Assembly (NCBI GenBank): GCA_015486055.1
Contig: WFSJ01000042.1
Coordinates: forward strand, 25,357-89,356
Source: Acidobacteriota bacterium
GTDB taxonomy: Bacteria; Acidobacteriota; Aminicenantia; S016-38
Length of the DNA stretch: 64,000 nucleotides
Direction of reading: 5' to 3'
The translations under genes and the position numbers were made by a program. This document shows, in pieces, positions 8,036 to 16,975 of the stretch. The stretch's first letter is position 1; each line of letters starts with the position of its first letter. The notes under the pieces are model-generated. The model was not told where the DNA came from. It made no database searches and saw only the letters and a list, made by a program, of their open reading frames with translations.

Positions 8036-8872
8036 TTATCTACTATGCGATCTCTTGATCACCATAATAAAAATACCCCCCAATATCATAAAAACACAAA
8101 GAGTCTGCCCCATAGTAAAAGGCCCTAATATAAATCCTAATTGGGGGTCGGGTTCTCTCACAAATTCAATAAAAAACCGCACTAATCCATAGCCAACAAG
8201 ATAAAAAGAAAAGAGAAAACCATCAAAATATTTCTTTTTCCTTAAACTCCAAAGAATTATAAAAAGAAATATTCCCTCAAAAAAGGCCTCATAAAGTTGA
8301 GATGGATGTCGTAATTTATGCGCTGGGTCTAAAGGAAAATACATTCCCCAAGCCATACTGGTAACTCGACCATAAAGTTCTCCATTTATGAAATTACCTA
8401 TTCTGCCAAATGTATATCCCAAAGGAATTGCAGGACAAAAAAGATCAGCAAAACGCCAAAAATTTATTCTATATTTACGACAAAAGAAAATAGAAATCAA
8501 GATGACTCCGATAACTCCCCCATGATAAGACATTCCAGAAATGCCAATATAATGGAATCCATTTGAGAAATCAAAAGGACATATTATCTTTAATGGATTA
8601 GCTATAAAAAATTTTAAATCATAGAATAATACATATCCTAACCTTCCGCCAATTATAGCTCCTAAAATAGCCCATACAAAATAATTTTGTATATTCTCTT
8701 TAGAATATTCATAATCATCGTTATTTAATCTATATAGAACAAGTAAATATATAATAGCAAAGGCGACAATATACATTAGGCCATAATAACGTAATTGAAA
8801 TGAACCAATCTTGATAATATCAGGATTAAGATGTTCAGGTATATGGTTCCACCAGTTCAAAAATTCTTCCAC
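8036..8872 (-). CDS. lgt: Prolipoprotein diacylglyceryl transferase
   Basis: Inner-membrane enzyme that moves diacylglycerol from phosphatidylglycerol to the lipobox Cys of prolipoproteins. 278 residues, about seven hydrophobic segments, with the Lgt signature GRIGNFINGELYGR and the active-site-region motif MSYHGGVIGVI. The start is a GTG at 8872 with only a weak AAAAG before it. The gene is much richer in A+T than its neighbours and uses ATA, AAT and AAA freely, which suggests a different history (possible transfer). It ends next to the dtxR promoter region and is not tied to either neighbour. Confidence 0.95.
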   Translation of the reverse strand: MEEFLNWWNHIPEHLNPDIIKIGSFQLRYYGLMYIVAFAIIYLLVLYRLNNDDYEYSKENIQNYFVWAILGAIIGGRLGYVLFYDLKFFIANPLKIICPFDFSNGFHYIGISGMSYHGGVIGVILISIFFCRKYRINFWRFADLFCPAIPLGYTFGRIGNFINGELYGRVTSMAWGMYFPLDPAHKLRHPSQLYEAFFEGIFLFIILWSLRKKKYFDGFLFSFYLVGYGLVRFFIEFVREPDPQLGFILGPFTMGQTLCVFMILGGIFIMVIKRSHSR

Positions 8873-9192
8873 CTTTTATGTCTCCACTCAACATCATTCA
8901 ATTGTGCACAATAAGTTCTCATGAAGTCCGTTGACCTTCTTAAGCAATTCAAATTAAGTTACATGCGTTAACGTCCTTAAATTAGAAAGAATTATATCGC
9001 ATAATTTCTGGAATCGCCTCACAAAAAATCCATACTAAATTGCTCAAAGCCAATTATAGAAAGAAAACGCTAAAATCCTTGTTTTTTATTCTTTGCCTAA
9101 TGTGAGCCAGCATTCCTCGTGTGGATTCCCCATAAGAAAATCCCCACAAAACAGTTTACTTCCATGTGCATTGAACAAAACTGTTCGGTCTG
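8873..9192. other. Intergenic spacer, no gene seen
   Basis: No convincing ORF or RNA gene. It holds a perfect 12-base palindrome ATTGTGCACAAT at 8901-8912, 29 bases before the lgt start, which could be an operator, and an 8-bp inverted repeat AACAGTTT / AAACTGTT (9150-9157 and 9178-9185) just after the convergently placed end of the exported gene, a weak terminator candidate. Confidence 0.5.
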
Positions 9193-9954
9193 CTAACGCG
9201 TATAGCGAAAACTCCACCAACCGCTCTTAGGGCCTTTCTGCCCGCCTGTACCTACAGCCCAGACTCTCCAGCGACCTGGCTGTGCACCTATAAACTCAAA
9301 AGTGTAACTTGTTGTAGTAAGATTGCGGACCAATTTCCATGTTCTGCCAACATCAGCGCACCATCTATTGGTTTGACAGCAGTGGAAACAATCTATCTGC
9401 ACCGTGTAACTAACGGCTCCTGGCACAGGCTTCCATCTCAATGTGGTTCTCCGTGGATAGTGGTTGAAAACAGTCCCATTTGGAGGAAAAATTTGCCTTG
9501 GAACGGAAAGTCCAGCAATCCAAGGCATCAGAGCCCGCGTGAAAGTGTAATCAGCTTCGTAATTAGTGCGTCCACTACGGTCAGTAAAGCGCGTGAACAC
9601 CTTAACTTGCAAGTGGCCTCTCACCAGGCGAATGATCATCAGTTTTTGACCAGAATTTGTGCCAAATACTGCTGAAAGAACCTTGACATTGGAAATCAAG
9701 TTAGACGACACACTTGAAGCGTATGCATAAGCATTTGTCCAACCCAAATCGCAATCAGTAGGTTGACATTTTCCCCAGCCTCTGATTCTCACATTAGCCC
9801 CTCTCACCTGAATATTCAGAGCAGTAATCCCCCTGGTGTTGGGATTGATGTTCTTCCAGTTTCCTGCAAACTGATTAAGGCCAGCTAAAACAGGGACAGC
9901 AGCCAGGGCCAATGCCGAAACACTAAACAGTAAAACTGAAGTTCCTTTTCTCAT
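9193..9954 (-). CDS. Exported lipocalin-like protein with C-terminal beta domain
   Basis: Start taken as the ATG at 9954, 8 bases after AGGAGG; 253 residues. Signal peptide (MRKGTSVLLFSVSALALAAVPVLA), then a domain beginning GNWKNINPNTRGITALNIQV and carrying GKCQPTDCDLGW, a pattern seen in a widespread uncharacterised extracellular domain with a conserved Cys pair, then a fibronectin-III-like module (about 160-253: TTLRWKPVPGAVSYTVQID, ARG/TRP-rich end). Cys pairs (FHCCQTNRWC) suggest disulfides. Arginine is often CGC, CGT or CGG here, whereas neighbours use AGA/AGG, and G+C is visibly higher: likely acquired. Substrate or role unknown; secretion is clear. Confidence 0.72.
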   Translation of the reverse strand: MRKGTSVLLFSVSALALAAVPVLAGLNQFAGNWKNINPNTRGITALNIQVRGANVRIRGWGKCQPTDCDLGWTNAYAYASSVSSNLISNVKVLSAVFGTNSGQKLMIIRLVRGHLQVKVFTRFTDRSGRTNYEADYTFTRALMPWIAGLSVPRQIFPPNGTVFNHYPRRTTLRWKPVPGAVSYTVQIDCFHCCQTNRWCADVGRTWKLVRNLTTTSYTFEFIGAQPGRWRVWAVGTGGQKGPKSGWWSFRYTR

Positions 9955-10033
9955 ACAATTCACCTCCTATTTAAGAAATATACAACAAAATTTTTGTTCT
10001 CCCTGGATTGGGAAGTAAAGGAGCGGGATGTGC

Positions 10034-11143
10034 TTAGAGCCGGGTTTTCTTATCTTTCCCTCCCCTTACCATTTTTTCTATCTTTTCGTATATTTCCCTT
10101 ACCCTTTTCTGAAAGTTTTCCCAGGAGTATTCTTCAAGAAAGAGCTGCCTGGCAGCATTTCCCAATTTTAACCTGAGCTCTGAATCCACCGAGAGTTTTT
10201 CCATCGATTCTGCCCAGGCTCTCTCGTCAAGGGGAAGTAGCACAGCCACCTCACTGTTCAGGACCTGGGTGTGGGATTCTATTTTAGATGCAATTATTGG
10301 TTTCCCAGCCGCAAGATAAGAGTAAATCTTCATCGGTGTATTTACTCCAACAAGTCTTGGAGAAAGAAGCACATCCGCTGCCTTGAGGTATACATTCACC
10401 TCCTCAGGCTGAACAGGTGGATAAACTTTTATTGAAGGTTCATCAATCTTCATTTTTCCCCCGACAAGTGCAAGGAGAAAATTTCCCTTTTTAGCAATTT
10501 TAAAAGCCCTTATTAAAAACTCAATGCCTTGATATGATGAAAAATTTCCTGCATAGAGAAAGACGAATTTCCCTTCCCATCCGAGTTTTTCCTTGAGTCC
10601 TTCTTCTTCAGGAAATTCATGGAAATACGGAGTGTCTGGAAGAAGAAATACATTTCTATTGAATTTTTCTGCGTATTGAGCAAGGGAAGGACTCACTGCA
10701 ATTACTGCAATGGCTTGCTTAAGGGCTTTTTTCTCAAGGATTTTCGCAGCTTTCGCCATGAGCCCCTCAAGCTGGGATGAAAGTATTGAGTCCATATCGT
10801 AAACATAAGGTATCCCGAAGAGTTTCTTTACAAAAAGAGCTGTAAAATTCGCCTCCTCTACTCCATGTATAAGGTCAAACTTCCTTGCAACTCTGACAGT
10901 TTCATCAAACATTGAAAGGTCGTAGAAAAACTTCGTAAAAGAAAATCCTGGAGGAGGTGTCCTTGTAAAGGGGATCCTATCAAGTCTCTGTATCTCAAAT
11001 GGAATTTCTATATCATCACCAAGAGCAAAGGTGAGAAGTTTTCCCTCAATCTGTCCTTCAAGGGCTTTAAGCAGGTTTGCAACGGCGATAGGTGTTCCCC
11101 TCGGGATAAAGAAAGGCTGGGGGGAAAGGAAAAGAACCTTCAA
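10034..11143 (-). CDS. GT-B glycosyltransferase (family 4 type)
   Basis: 369-residue retaining glycosyltransferase of the group-1/GT4 type. The N-terminal Rossmann half begins MKVLFLSPQPFFIPRGTPIA (donor/acceptor glycine loop). The C-terminal half has FLYAGNFSSYQGIEFLIRAF, then the nucleotide-sugar motif region NTPMKIYSYLAAGKPIIAS, where the usual E-x7-E is replaced by a Lys/Tyr version. It overlaps the next upstream gene by 4 bases (ATGA), so the two act in one operon. The likely role is surface polysaccharide or glycolipid assembly; donor and acceptor are unknown. Confidence 0.85.
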   Translation of the reverse strand: MKVLFLSPQPFFIPRGTPIAVANLLKALEGQIEGKLLTFALGDDIEIPFEIQRLDRIPFTRTPPPGFSFTKFFYDLSMFDETVRVARKFDLIHGVEEANFTALFVKKLFGIPYVYDMDSILSSQLEGLMAKAAKILEKKALKQAIAVIAVSPSLAQYAEKFNRNVFLLPDTPYFHEFPEEEGLKEKLGWEGKFVFLYAGNFSSYQGIEFLIRAFKIAKKGNFLLALVGGKMKIDEPSIKVYPPVQPEEVNVYLKAADVLLSPRLVGVNTPMKIYSYLAAGKPIIASKIESHTQVLNSEVAVLLPLDERAWAESMEKLSVDSELRLKLGNAARQLFLEEYSWENFQKRVREIYEKIEKMVRGGKDKKTRL

Positions 11144-11979
11144 AAACTTCTCCTTATGATTCCCAACGCTCTTTTAAGTCCAAGCCCATCAACAAGCTCT
11201 TTACCTCGTTTTCCCATTGTTTCTCTCCTGTAAGGGTCAAAATATAGATCCTTCAGCATGCCTTCCTTATACATAAGCCCTGCCCCTTCATTTACAAATT
11301 CCCTACTAATAGGGTCTTCTCTCAAATAAACTGCTGGCGTCCCCACGGTTGCAGCCTCGTACGGTCTTACCCTACCTGAGATAAGGGCCATATCTGCTTC
11401 CCAGAATGCCCTTGCAAGGTCGTTCACAGTCCCAAGAACTCTCAGTCTTCTGTGCCTTTTCCTCAGCTCTGAAAGTAAATTCTTTGGAAATTCAAAGTGG
11501 GGGGCAAAAATCGGGAAAAGGCCTTCCTGCTCTACTCTCTCAATGGCTTCCTCCACTTCCTCCATATTTGATAGACTTGAAGGTGCAACCAGAACTTTCT
11601 TGCCCTTGTTCCTATATTTCTTCTCAAGAAGGTGAAAATGCCTGAACCTTGGATAAATTATCTGATTCTTCCCATTTTCTCTGAGCGGCAGCATTTTTAT
11701 TCCTTCCTCCCCTTCTAAATCTATGAAAATTGAGTCTTCAGGACAGTTTTCCGGCCTTTCAGAAACATCAAAGACGAAAAGCTCAGCGGCAGGGTATTTT
11801 CCCTCAAAGAAAGAAAATGGAAAACCAGAATCTATAAGAAAGGCGGTTGTTTTCCCTCTGCAAAGGGTAAGGAATGAAACCTGATAGGTTCTCCTCAAAG
11901 AAGAGGCAAGGAGAAGAGCCCTTTTTAGCCTGCCATAGTTTCCCCTTCCTCCCCAGGAAATAAAATTTATTCTGTTCAC
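11140..11979 (-). CDS. GT-B-fold protein resembling PseG/SpsG or MurG-like transferases
   Basis: 279 residues, GTG start at 11979 close to an AAAGG. The N-terminus (NFISWGGRGNYGRLKRALLLASSL) resembles the glycine-rich opening of PseG/SpsG and MurG-like proteins, and the C-terminal half has DMALISGRVRPYEAATVGTPAVYL, like the 'Gg.t.yE....G.P.i' nucleotide-binding loop of that group. The canonical GGSD-type motif is missing, so a strict enzyme name is not justified. It is the first gene of a two-gene operon with the GT4 enzyme and is divergent from glgP, whose promoter lies between. Probably makes or transfers a surface sugar. Confidence 0.6.
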   Translation of the reverse strand: MNRINFISWGGRGNYGRLKRALLLASSLRRTYQVSFLTLCRGKTTAFLIDSGFPFSFFEGKYPAAELFVFDVSERPENCPEDSIFIDLEGEEGIKMLPLRENGKNQIIYPRFRHFHLLEKKYRNKGKKVLVAPSSLSNMEEVEEAIERVEQEGLFPIFAPHFEFPKNLLSELRKRHRRLRVLGTVNDLARAFWEADMALISGRVRPYEAATVGTPAVYLREDPISREFVNEGAGLMYKEGMLKDLYFDPYRRETMGKRGKELVDGLGLKRALGIIRRSF

Positions 11980-11990
11980 CTTTTTTAGTT

Positions 11991-11996
11991 TATAAT
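11991..11996 (+). promoter_or_regulatory. -10 box of glgP, 6 bases before ATG
   Basis: TATAAT, then CTTTTT, then the ATG at 12003. Transcription would begin at or next to the ATG, so the mRNA should be leaderless; no Shine-Dalgarno sequence is present. The -35 region is weak. Confidence 0.6.
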
Positions 11997-12002
11997 CTTT
12001 TT

Positions 12003-14546
12003 ATGCGAATATTCAATGTTACTCCCTCAATTCCACCCGCTCTTAAACCAATTGAAGAGCTCGCATACAATCTCTGGCATGTTTGGAATTATGAAGCAGA
12101 GGCGCTCTTCTCAAGGATTGATCCTGACCTTTGGAAGGAGGTTGATCACAACCCTGTTGCCCTTTTGAGAAAAGTTTCCCAAGAAAGAATAAATGAACTA
12201 AAAAAAGATGACGGTTTCATGTCCCATATGGAGAGGGTTTACAAGGACTTCAGAAGATATATTGAAGAAAAAAAGAGAATCTCTATTGACGGAAGAGAGG
12301 TAAATTTTACGGTGGCATATTTCTCTATGGAATATGGAATAGCTGAATCTCTCCCTATATATTCAGGAGGACTCGGAATTCTTGCAGGGGATTACTTCAA
12401 ATCATCCAGCGACCTCAACCTTCCTGTTGTCGGCATAGGTTTGATGTATCAGAAGGATTATTTCAGACAATATCTAAACCCGGATGGATGGCAGCAGGAA
12501 AACATAGTCACCCTGAATGTTCACTCAATGCCAATGAAACTTCTTAGAAATGGAGAAAAGCCTTTGGAAGTTCTTGCTGAACTGGGCGATAAGGAAGTAA
12601 AGATTCATGCATGGGAAGTTTCAGTAGGAAGGTTAAAACTTTATCTTTTAGATACAGTCCTAAAAGAAAACTCGCCAGATGATAGAGAGATAACCTCACA
12701 ACTATATGTTGGGGATAGAGCAACAAGGTTAAAACAGGAGATGGTCCTTTCCCAAGGTGGATTGAAACTTCTGGAAAAATTAGGAATAGAACCAAGGGTC
12801 TATCACTTAAACGAAGGACACTGTGCCCTTGTTTCCGTTGAAAGGATGAAAAGACTTATAAAGGAGCAAGGACTCAGTTTTGATGAAGCTCAGGAATTTG
12901 TCCGTTCAACAACTGCATTCACTACCCACACGCCTATACCTGCAGGTAATGAGATCTATGATCCCGCACTCATATCAAAATATCTATCAAAGACTGCTAA
13001 GGACCTCGGCCTTGAAATGGACAGATTCCTCAGGCTTGGCAGGATAAATCCTGAAAATTCAAACGAGCCCTTCTGTTTTACAACCCTTGCCCTGAAGCTC
13101 TCCTATAACAACAACGGGGTAAGTCGCCTTCACGAGAAGACTGCAAAGAAGATGTGGAAGGATATATGGAAGGGAACAGACGAAATGGAAATTCCTATAA
13201 CTCATATTACAAATGGGGTCCATATTCCATCCTGGATTTCCTCCGAGCATTCAAAATTATACGAGAGGTTCCTTGGCTCCCTGTGGAGTGAAGATCCTGA
13301 CAACGAAAAAGTATGGGAAAGGGCAAGAAAAATTCCAGATGAGGAGCTGTGGAGAACGCATCAGCTTGCTAAATCCAGACTCATTGAATTCATAAGGGAA
13401 AGACTTCACCATCAGCTAAAAAAAAGAGGCGCTCCAGAAAAAGAGGCAAAGGAAGCGTGGAATGTTCTCTCCCCTGAGGCTCTCACAATAGGATTCGCAA
13501 GAAGGTTCGTTGCCTATAAAAGAGCATATCTGATTTTCTCTGACCCAGAAAGATTGGCAAAAATACTTAATGATCCTGAAAGACCCGTTCAAATAATATT
13601 TGCAGGAAAAGCTCATCCTATGGACCGCGACGCAAAAAACATAATAAAGCAAATAATCCACTATACAAAACAGTCCCAATTTCGCTCCAGAATTGTATTC
13701 CTTGAGGATTACGACATAATAACTGCCAAATACATAATGAGTGGGGTTGACCTGTGGCTGAATAACCCAAGGAGGCCGCTTGAAGCATGTGGAACAAGCG
13801 GAATGAAGATAGCGGCGAACGCAGGGATAAACTTAAGCGTTCTTGACGGATGGTGGGAGGAAGCATATGATCCTGAGATAGGATGGGTAATTGGCGCAGG
13901 AGAAGAATATCAAGACAGGGAATACCAGGACTATGTTGAGTCAAGAACAATTTATGACAGGCTGGAAAATGAGGTCGCGCCAATGTTCTACCAGAGGGAT
14001 TCCCATGGAATACCAAGAGAATGGGTAGAAAAGATGAAAAATTCCCTTTCAAAAGTTTCAGTTTACTATAATTCCCACAGAATGGTTGAGGAATATCTGA
14101 GGAAATTCTACCTTGAGGCAGCAAAAAAATGGGAGGACCTCGGAATGTATGATTTCGGCCCTCTTAAAGACTATATAACCTGGTTAAGACAAATCATGTC
14201 TAAATGGGAAAATGTGGAAATTCTTGATTTTAAAATGCAACCATCTGCCAACATAAAAACAGGGGAAAAAATTATGATAACTTCAAAGATAAACACAGGG
14301 GGAATCGCGCCCCAGGAGCTTAAAGTTGAAGCCTGTTTTGGGCAGGTTGATTACCAGAATAGGCTCATTGAAAAGAAAAGCACAGAGCTTTCAGTGGAAA
14401 AGGAAGAGGGAAATGGAATTTCTACATTCAAAGGAGAGTTTATATGTCAGGAATCAGGTAGATACGGGTTAAAAATAAGGGTTTTCCCTAAGCACGAATT
14501 TATGAAGAACCCTTATTATTACCAACTTTATAAGGAAAAGGAGTAA
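12003..14546 (+). CDS. glgP: Alpha-glucan phosphorylase (long form)
   Basis: Releases glucose-1-phosphate from glycogen or maltodextrins by phosphorolysis (family GT35, PLP-dependent). 847 residues: N-terminal DUF3417-type region (IEELAYNLWHVWNYEAEALF), VAYFSMEYGIAESLPIYSGG, active-site TTHTPIPAGNE, and the PLP-lysine block ACGTSGMKIAANAGINLSVLDGWWEE. This is the TIGR02094-type enzyme, shorter in insertions than muscle/E. coli phosphorylase and common in thermophiles. The C-terminal about 100 residues form an extra beta-rich tail typical of this type. It is followed 3 bases later by the nitrilase gene, so a polycistronic message down to rsmI is likely. Confidence 0.95.
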   Translation: MRIFNVTPSIPPALKPIEELAYNLWHVWNYEAEALFSRIDPDLWKEVDHNPVALLRKVSQERINELKKDDGFMSHMERVYKDFRRYIEEKKRISIDGREVNFTVAYFSMEYGIAESLPIYSGGLGILAGDYFKSSSDLNLPVVGIGLMYQKDYFRQYLNPDGWQQENIVTLNVHSMPMKLLRNGEKPLEVLAELGDKEVKIHAWEVSVGRLKLYLLDTVLKENSPDDREITSQLYVGDRATRLKQEMVLSQGGLKLLEKLGIEPRVYHLNEGHCALVSVERMKRLIKEQGLSFDEAQEFVRSTTAFTTHTPIPAGNEIYDPALISKYLSKTAKDLGLEMDRFLRLGRINPENSNEPFCFTTLALKLSYNNNGVSRLHEKTAKKMWKDIWKGTDEMEIPITHITNGVHIPSWISSEHSKLYERFLGSLWSEDPDNEKVWERARKIPDEELWRTHQLAKSRLIEFIRERLHHQLKKRGAPEKEAKEAWNVLSPEALTIGFARRFVAYKRAYLIFSDPERLAKILNDPERPVQIIFAGKAHPMDRDAKNIIKQIIHYTKQSQFRSRIVFLEDYDIITAKYIMSGVDLWLNNPRRPLEACGTSGMKIAANAGINLSVLDGWWEEAYDPEIGWVIGAGEEYQDREYQDYVESRTIYDRLENEVAPMFYQRDSHGIPREWVEKMKNSLSKVSVYYNSHRMVEEYLRKFYLEAAKKWEDLGMYDFGPLKDYITWLRQIMSKWENVEILDFKMQPSANIKTGEKIMITSKINTGGIAPQELKVEACFGQVDYQNRLIEKKSTELSVEKEEGNGISTFKGEFICQESGRYGLKIRVFPKHEFMKNPYYYQLYKEKE

Positions 14547-14549
14547 ACT

Positions 14550-15383
14550 ATGAAGATCGCATTGGCTCAGATAGCCCCTTGCTTGGGAAAAATAGGGGAA
14601 AATTTTGAGAAGCATCGGGATTTTATATTGAGGGCAAAGGAGAGGGAAGCTTCCCTCGTCATTTTCCCGGAACTTTCCCTCACCGGGTATGAACTCATGG
14701 ATCTTGTTCCTGATGTGGCAATAAAAAGGGATTCTAAAGAGATGGAAAATCTGAAGAAACTTTCAAAGGAACTTCCATTTTTCGCTGGCTTTGTTCTTGA
14801 GGAAAATGACCTTTTCTACAATGTGTCTGGATTCTTTAAAGACGGCCAGCTCTCCCATATCCACAGAAAGGTGTTTTTGCCAAATTATTCCATGTTTGAG
14901 GAAAAGAGATTCTTCGCAGAGGGAAAGGGATTTAAGGCTTTTGATAGTGATTTTGGAAGGATAGGCGTTCTCATATGCTACGATTACCTTCATCCTTCTT
15001 CTTCTTACCTTTATTTTCTTCAGAAAGCAGATATTATAATCGTGCAATCATCTTCCCCTACCAGAGGAATAGAAAAGGATGGATTTTCCTCGGTTAAAAT
15101 GTGGGATAATATGTCAAAGGTTGTCTCAAGGTTCTTTACAACCTATGTGGCTTATGTGAATAGAGTCGGCTTTGATGGGGGAATGGGATTCGCAGGAGGT
15201 TCCCATGCCTATTCTCCTACGGGCGATAAACTTGTTCAGCTTGAAGAGTTTGAAGAGGGATTGGGATTTTTTGAATATTCCAGGAAGGAAGTTAAAAGGG
15301 CGAGGGTGCTTTTCCCTGCATTCAGGGATGAAAGGGCTGAGCTAATATTTGAAGAACTCAGGAGGATTCTAAATGAGTATTAA
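14550..15383 (+). CDS. Carbon-nitrogen hydrolase (nitrilase family), probable NadE partner
   Basis: 277-residue amidohydrolase with the complete Glu-Lys-Cys triad: E41 in VIFPELSLTGYE, K107 in HRKVFLPNYSMFEE, C143 in GVLICYDYLHP. The region around K107 and C143 strongly resembles the glutaminase domain of glutamine-dependent NAD synthetase. The gene overlaps nadE by 11 bases. The simplest reading is a split enzyme in which this subunit makes ammonia from glutamine for the synthetase; an independent amidase is the alternative. The start is ATG at 14550, 3 bases after the glgP stop, with AAGGAG in the glgP end. Confidence 0.88.
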   Translation: MKIALAQIAPCLGKIGENFEKHRDFILRAKEREASLVIFPELSLTGYELMDLVPDVAIKRDSKEMENLKKLSKELPFFAGFVLEENDLFYNVSGFFKDGQLSHIHRKVFLPNYSMFEEKRFFAEGKGFKAFDSDFGRIGVLICYDYLHPSSSYLYFLQKADIIIVQSSSPTRGIEKDGFSSVKMWDNMSKVVSRFFTTYVAYVNRVGFDGGMGFAGGSHAYSPTGDKLVQLEEFEEGLGFFEYSRKEVKRARVLFPAFRDERAELIFEELRRILNEY

Positions 15384-16182
15384 TCCTGAAAAGACCGAAA
15401 AAATTATAAGGAATTTTCTCACAAAAGAGCTTTCAAGGATAGGATATAGGAAAGGGGTTGTCGGACTTTCAGGAGGGCTCGACTCTGCAACAGTTCTCTT
15501 TCTACTCACAAGGTCAATAGGACCTGAAAACTCCATTGCTGTCATAATGCCTCACAAAGTGACCTCCAAGGAATCCGTTGAAGATGCAAAGGAAATAGTG
15601 AAACTTCTCGGAGTAAAGCATCATCTCATAGACATAACCCCTATGGTTGAGGCATATTTTGAAATTATGCCAACTGAGAATGAGACGCTGCGCGGCAACA
15701 AAATGGCAAGGGAAAGGATGAGCATACTCTACGATATTTCAGCGAGGGAAGGAGCTCTTGTGATTGGAACCAGCAATAAAAGCGAGCTTCTCCTTGGCTA
15801 CGGCACCATTTTTGGAGATATGGCCTCCGCAATAAATCCAATCGGCGACCTTTACAAAACTCAGGTGAGAGAGCTCGCAAGATACCTTGGGGTGCCAAAG
15901 AAAATATTAAAAAAGTCCCCAAGTGCAGAATTATGGGTGGGACAGACAGATGAAGGAGAGTTAGGCATAAAATACGAAGAAGCTGATAAAATTATGCACG
16001 AATTAGTAGATGAAAAAAGACCAGAAAGCGAAGTAAGGGAAAAATACGGCAAGGAAAAGGTAAACAGGATAATTGACAAAATCTACAAAAATCACTTCAA
16101 GAGATTGCCCCCCCAGATTTTGAAGCTTTCAAAGAGAACGGTGGGAAGAGATTTTCTTTACAGCAGAGATGTCCTTACCTAA
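15373..16182 (+). CDS. nadE: NAD+ synthetase
   Basis: Amidates nicotinic acid adenine dinucleotide to NAD+ with ATP. 269 residues, the length of the stand-alone ammonia-type enzyme. The PP-loop is VVGLSGGLDSAT (residues 33-38 SGGLDS), later motifs are GTSNKSELLLGYGTIFGDMA and PSAELWVGQTDEGELG, and it ends GRDFLYSRDVLT. The overlap with the upstream nitrilase-family gene points to a two-subunit glutamine-dependent enzyme. Its end overlaps rsmI by 14 bases. Confidence 0.95.
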   Translation: MSINPEKTEKIIRNFLTKELSRIGYRKGVVGLSGGLDSATVLFLLTRSIGPENSIAVIMPHKVTSKESVEDAKEIVKLLGVKHHLIDITPMVEAYFEIMPTENETLRGNKMARERMSILYDISAREGALVIGTSNKSELLLGYGTIFGDMASAINPIGDLYKTQVRELARYLGVPKKILKKSPSAELWVGQTDEGELGIKYEEADKIMHELVDEKRPESEVREKYGKEKVNRIIDKIYKNHFKRLPPQILKLSKRTVGRDFLYSRDVLT

Positions 16183-16933
16183 AGGGAGACTATTTATAGT
16201 TTCAACTCCCATAGGAAACCTTGAGGATGTAACATTAAGGGCACTGAGAGTTCTCAGGGAGGTCGATTTTATAGCCTGCGAGGACACGAGAAGGGCATTG
16301 AAACTCTTAAATCACTATGGGATTAAAAAAAACCTTTTTAGCTACTTTTCCCCAAAGGAAACGGAAAAATCCGAGGCGGTAATAAAGAGGCTGAAAAAAG
16401 GAAAAAGCGGCGCCCTTATATCAGATGCAGGAACTCCATTAATAAGCGATCCGGGGGATTATTTGCTAAAAAGGTGCATTGATGAAGAAATAAAAATAGA
16501 AATTATCCCTGGTCCCTCTTCCCTTACAGCCGCTATTTCTCTCTCAGCTCTCCCAAAAAAGGAAATCCATTTCCTCGGTTTTCCTAAAAGAAAGGGCATG
16601 GAAAATTACCTTAAATCGTTGGCACTTCTCAATGGAACTCTCGTATTTTTTGAACGGGCAGAGAGAGTGAGAAATTTCCTTTCTCAAGCCTACAAGATCT
16701 TCGGAGAAAGGGAAGCTGAGATACACAGGGAGCTCACAAAGATTCATGAAGAAACAATAAGGGGAAAACTCTCGGCACTCCAAAACTGGAAGGGTAAAGG
16801 GGAAATAGTGATAATAATAGAGGGGTGCAGGAACAGGAAAGAACTTTTTGATAAATACGGATTAGAGGAGTTTCTTTCTTCCTTAGGGATAAAGAAAAAA
16901 AATATCAAAAAACTCTTGACAAAGATAGACTAA
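16169..16933 (+). CDS. rsmI: 16S rRNA (cytidine-1402-2'-O)-methyltransferase
   Basis: 254-residue SAM-dependent tetrapyrrole-methylase-fold enzyme that 2'-O-methylates C1402 in the ribosomal decoding centre. Signatures are FIVSTPIGNLEDVTLRAL near the start, ACEDTRRALKLL, ISDAGTPLISDPG and IEIIPGPSSLTAA. Its C-terminal tail carries the -35 and -10 boxes of the following hsp20 promoter, so coding and regulatory sequence overlap. Confidence 0.95.
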   Translation: MSLPKGRLFIVSTPIGNLEDVTLRALRVLREVDFIACEDTRRALKLLNHYGIKKNLFSYFSPKETEKSEAVIKRLKKGKSGALISDAGTPLISDPGDYLLKRCIDEEIKIEIIPGPSSLTAAISLSALPKKEIHFLGFPKRKGMENYLKSLALLNGTLVFFERAERVRNFLSQAYKIFGEREAEIHRELTKIHEETIRGKLSALQNWKGKGEIVIIIEGCRNRKELFDKYGLEEFLSSLGIKKKNIKKLLTKID

Positions 16934-16944
16934 AGTTATATTAT
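16916..16944 (+). promoter_or_regulatory. Promoter of hsp20
   Basis: TTGACA (16916-16921), 17-base spacer, TATTAT (16939-16944), with the -35 inside the rsmI coding end. The gene then has a normal leader with AGGAGG. No CIRCE-type inverted repeat is visible. Confidence 0.75.
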
Positions 16945-16975
16945 AACAATAGACTAAAAAATAAGGAGGTGAACC

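Noticed and set aside
8901-8912. Palindrome ATTGTGCACAAT before lgt as a defined operator
   Set aside because: A single 12-base palindrome is weak evidence, so it is noted only in the intergenic entry.
13618-14124. Minus-strand open frame of 168 codons inside glgP
   Set aside because: Antisense shadow of a highly conserved catalytic region.
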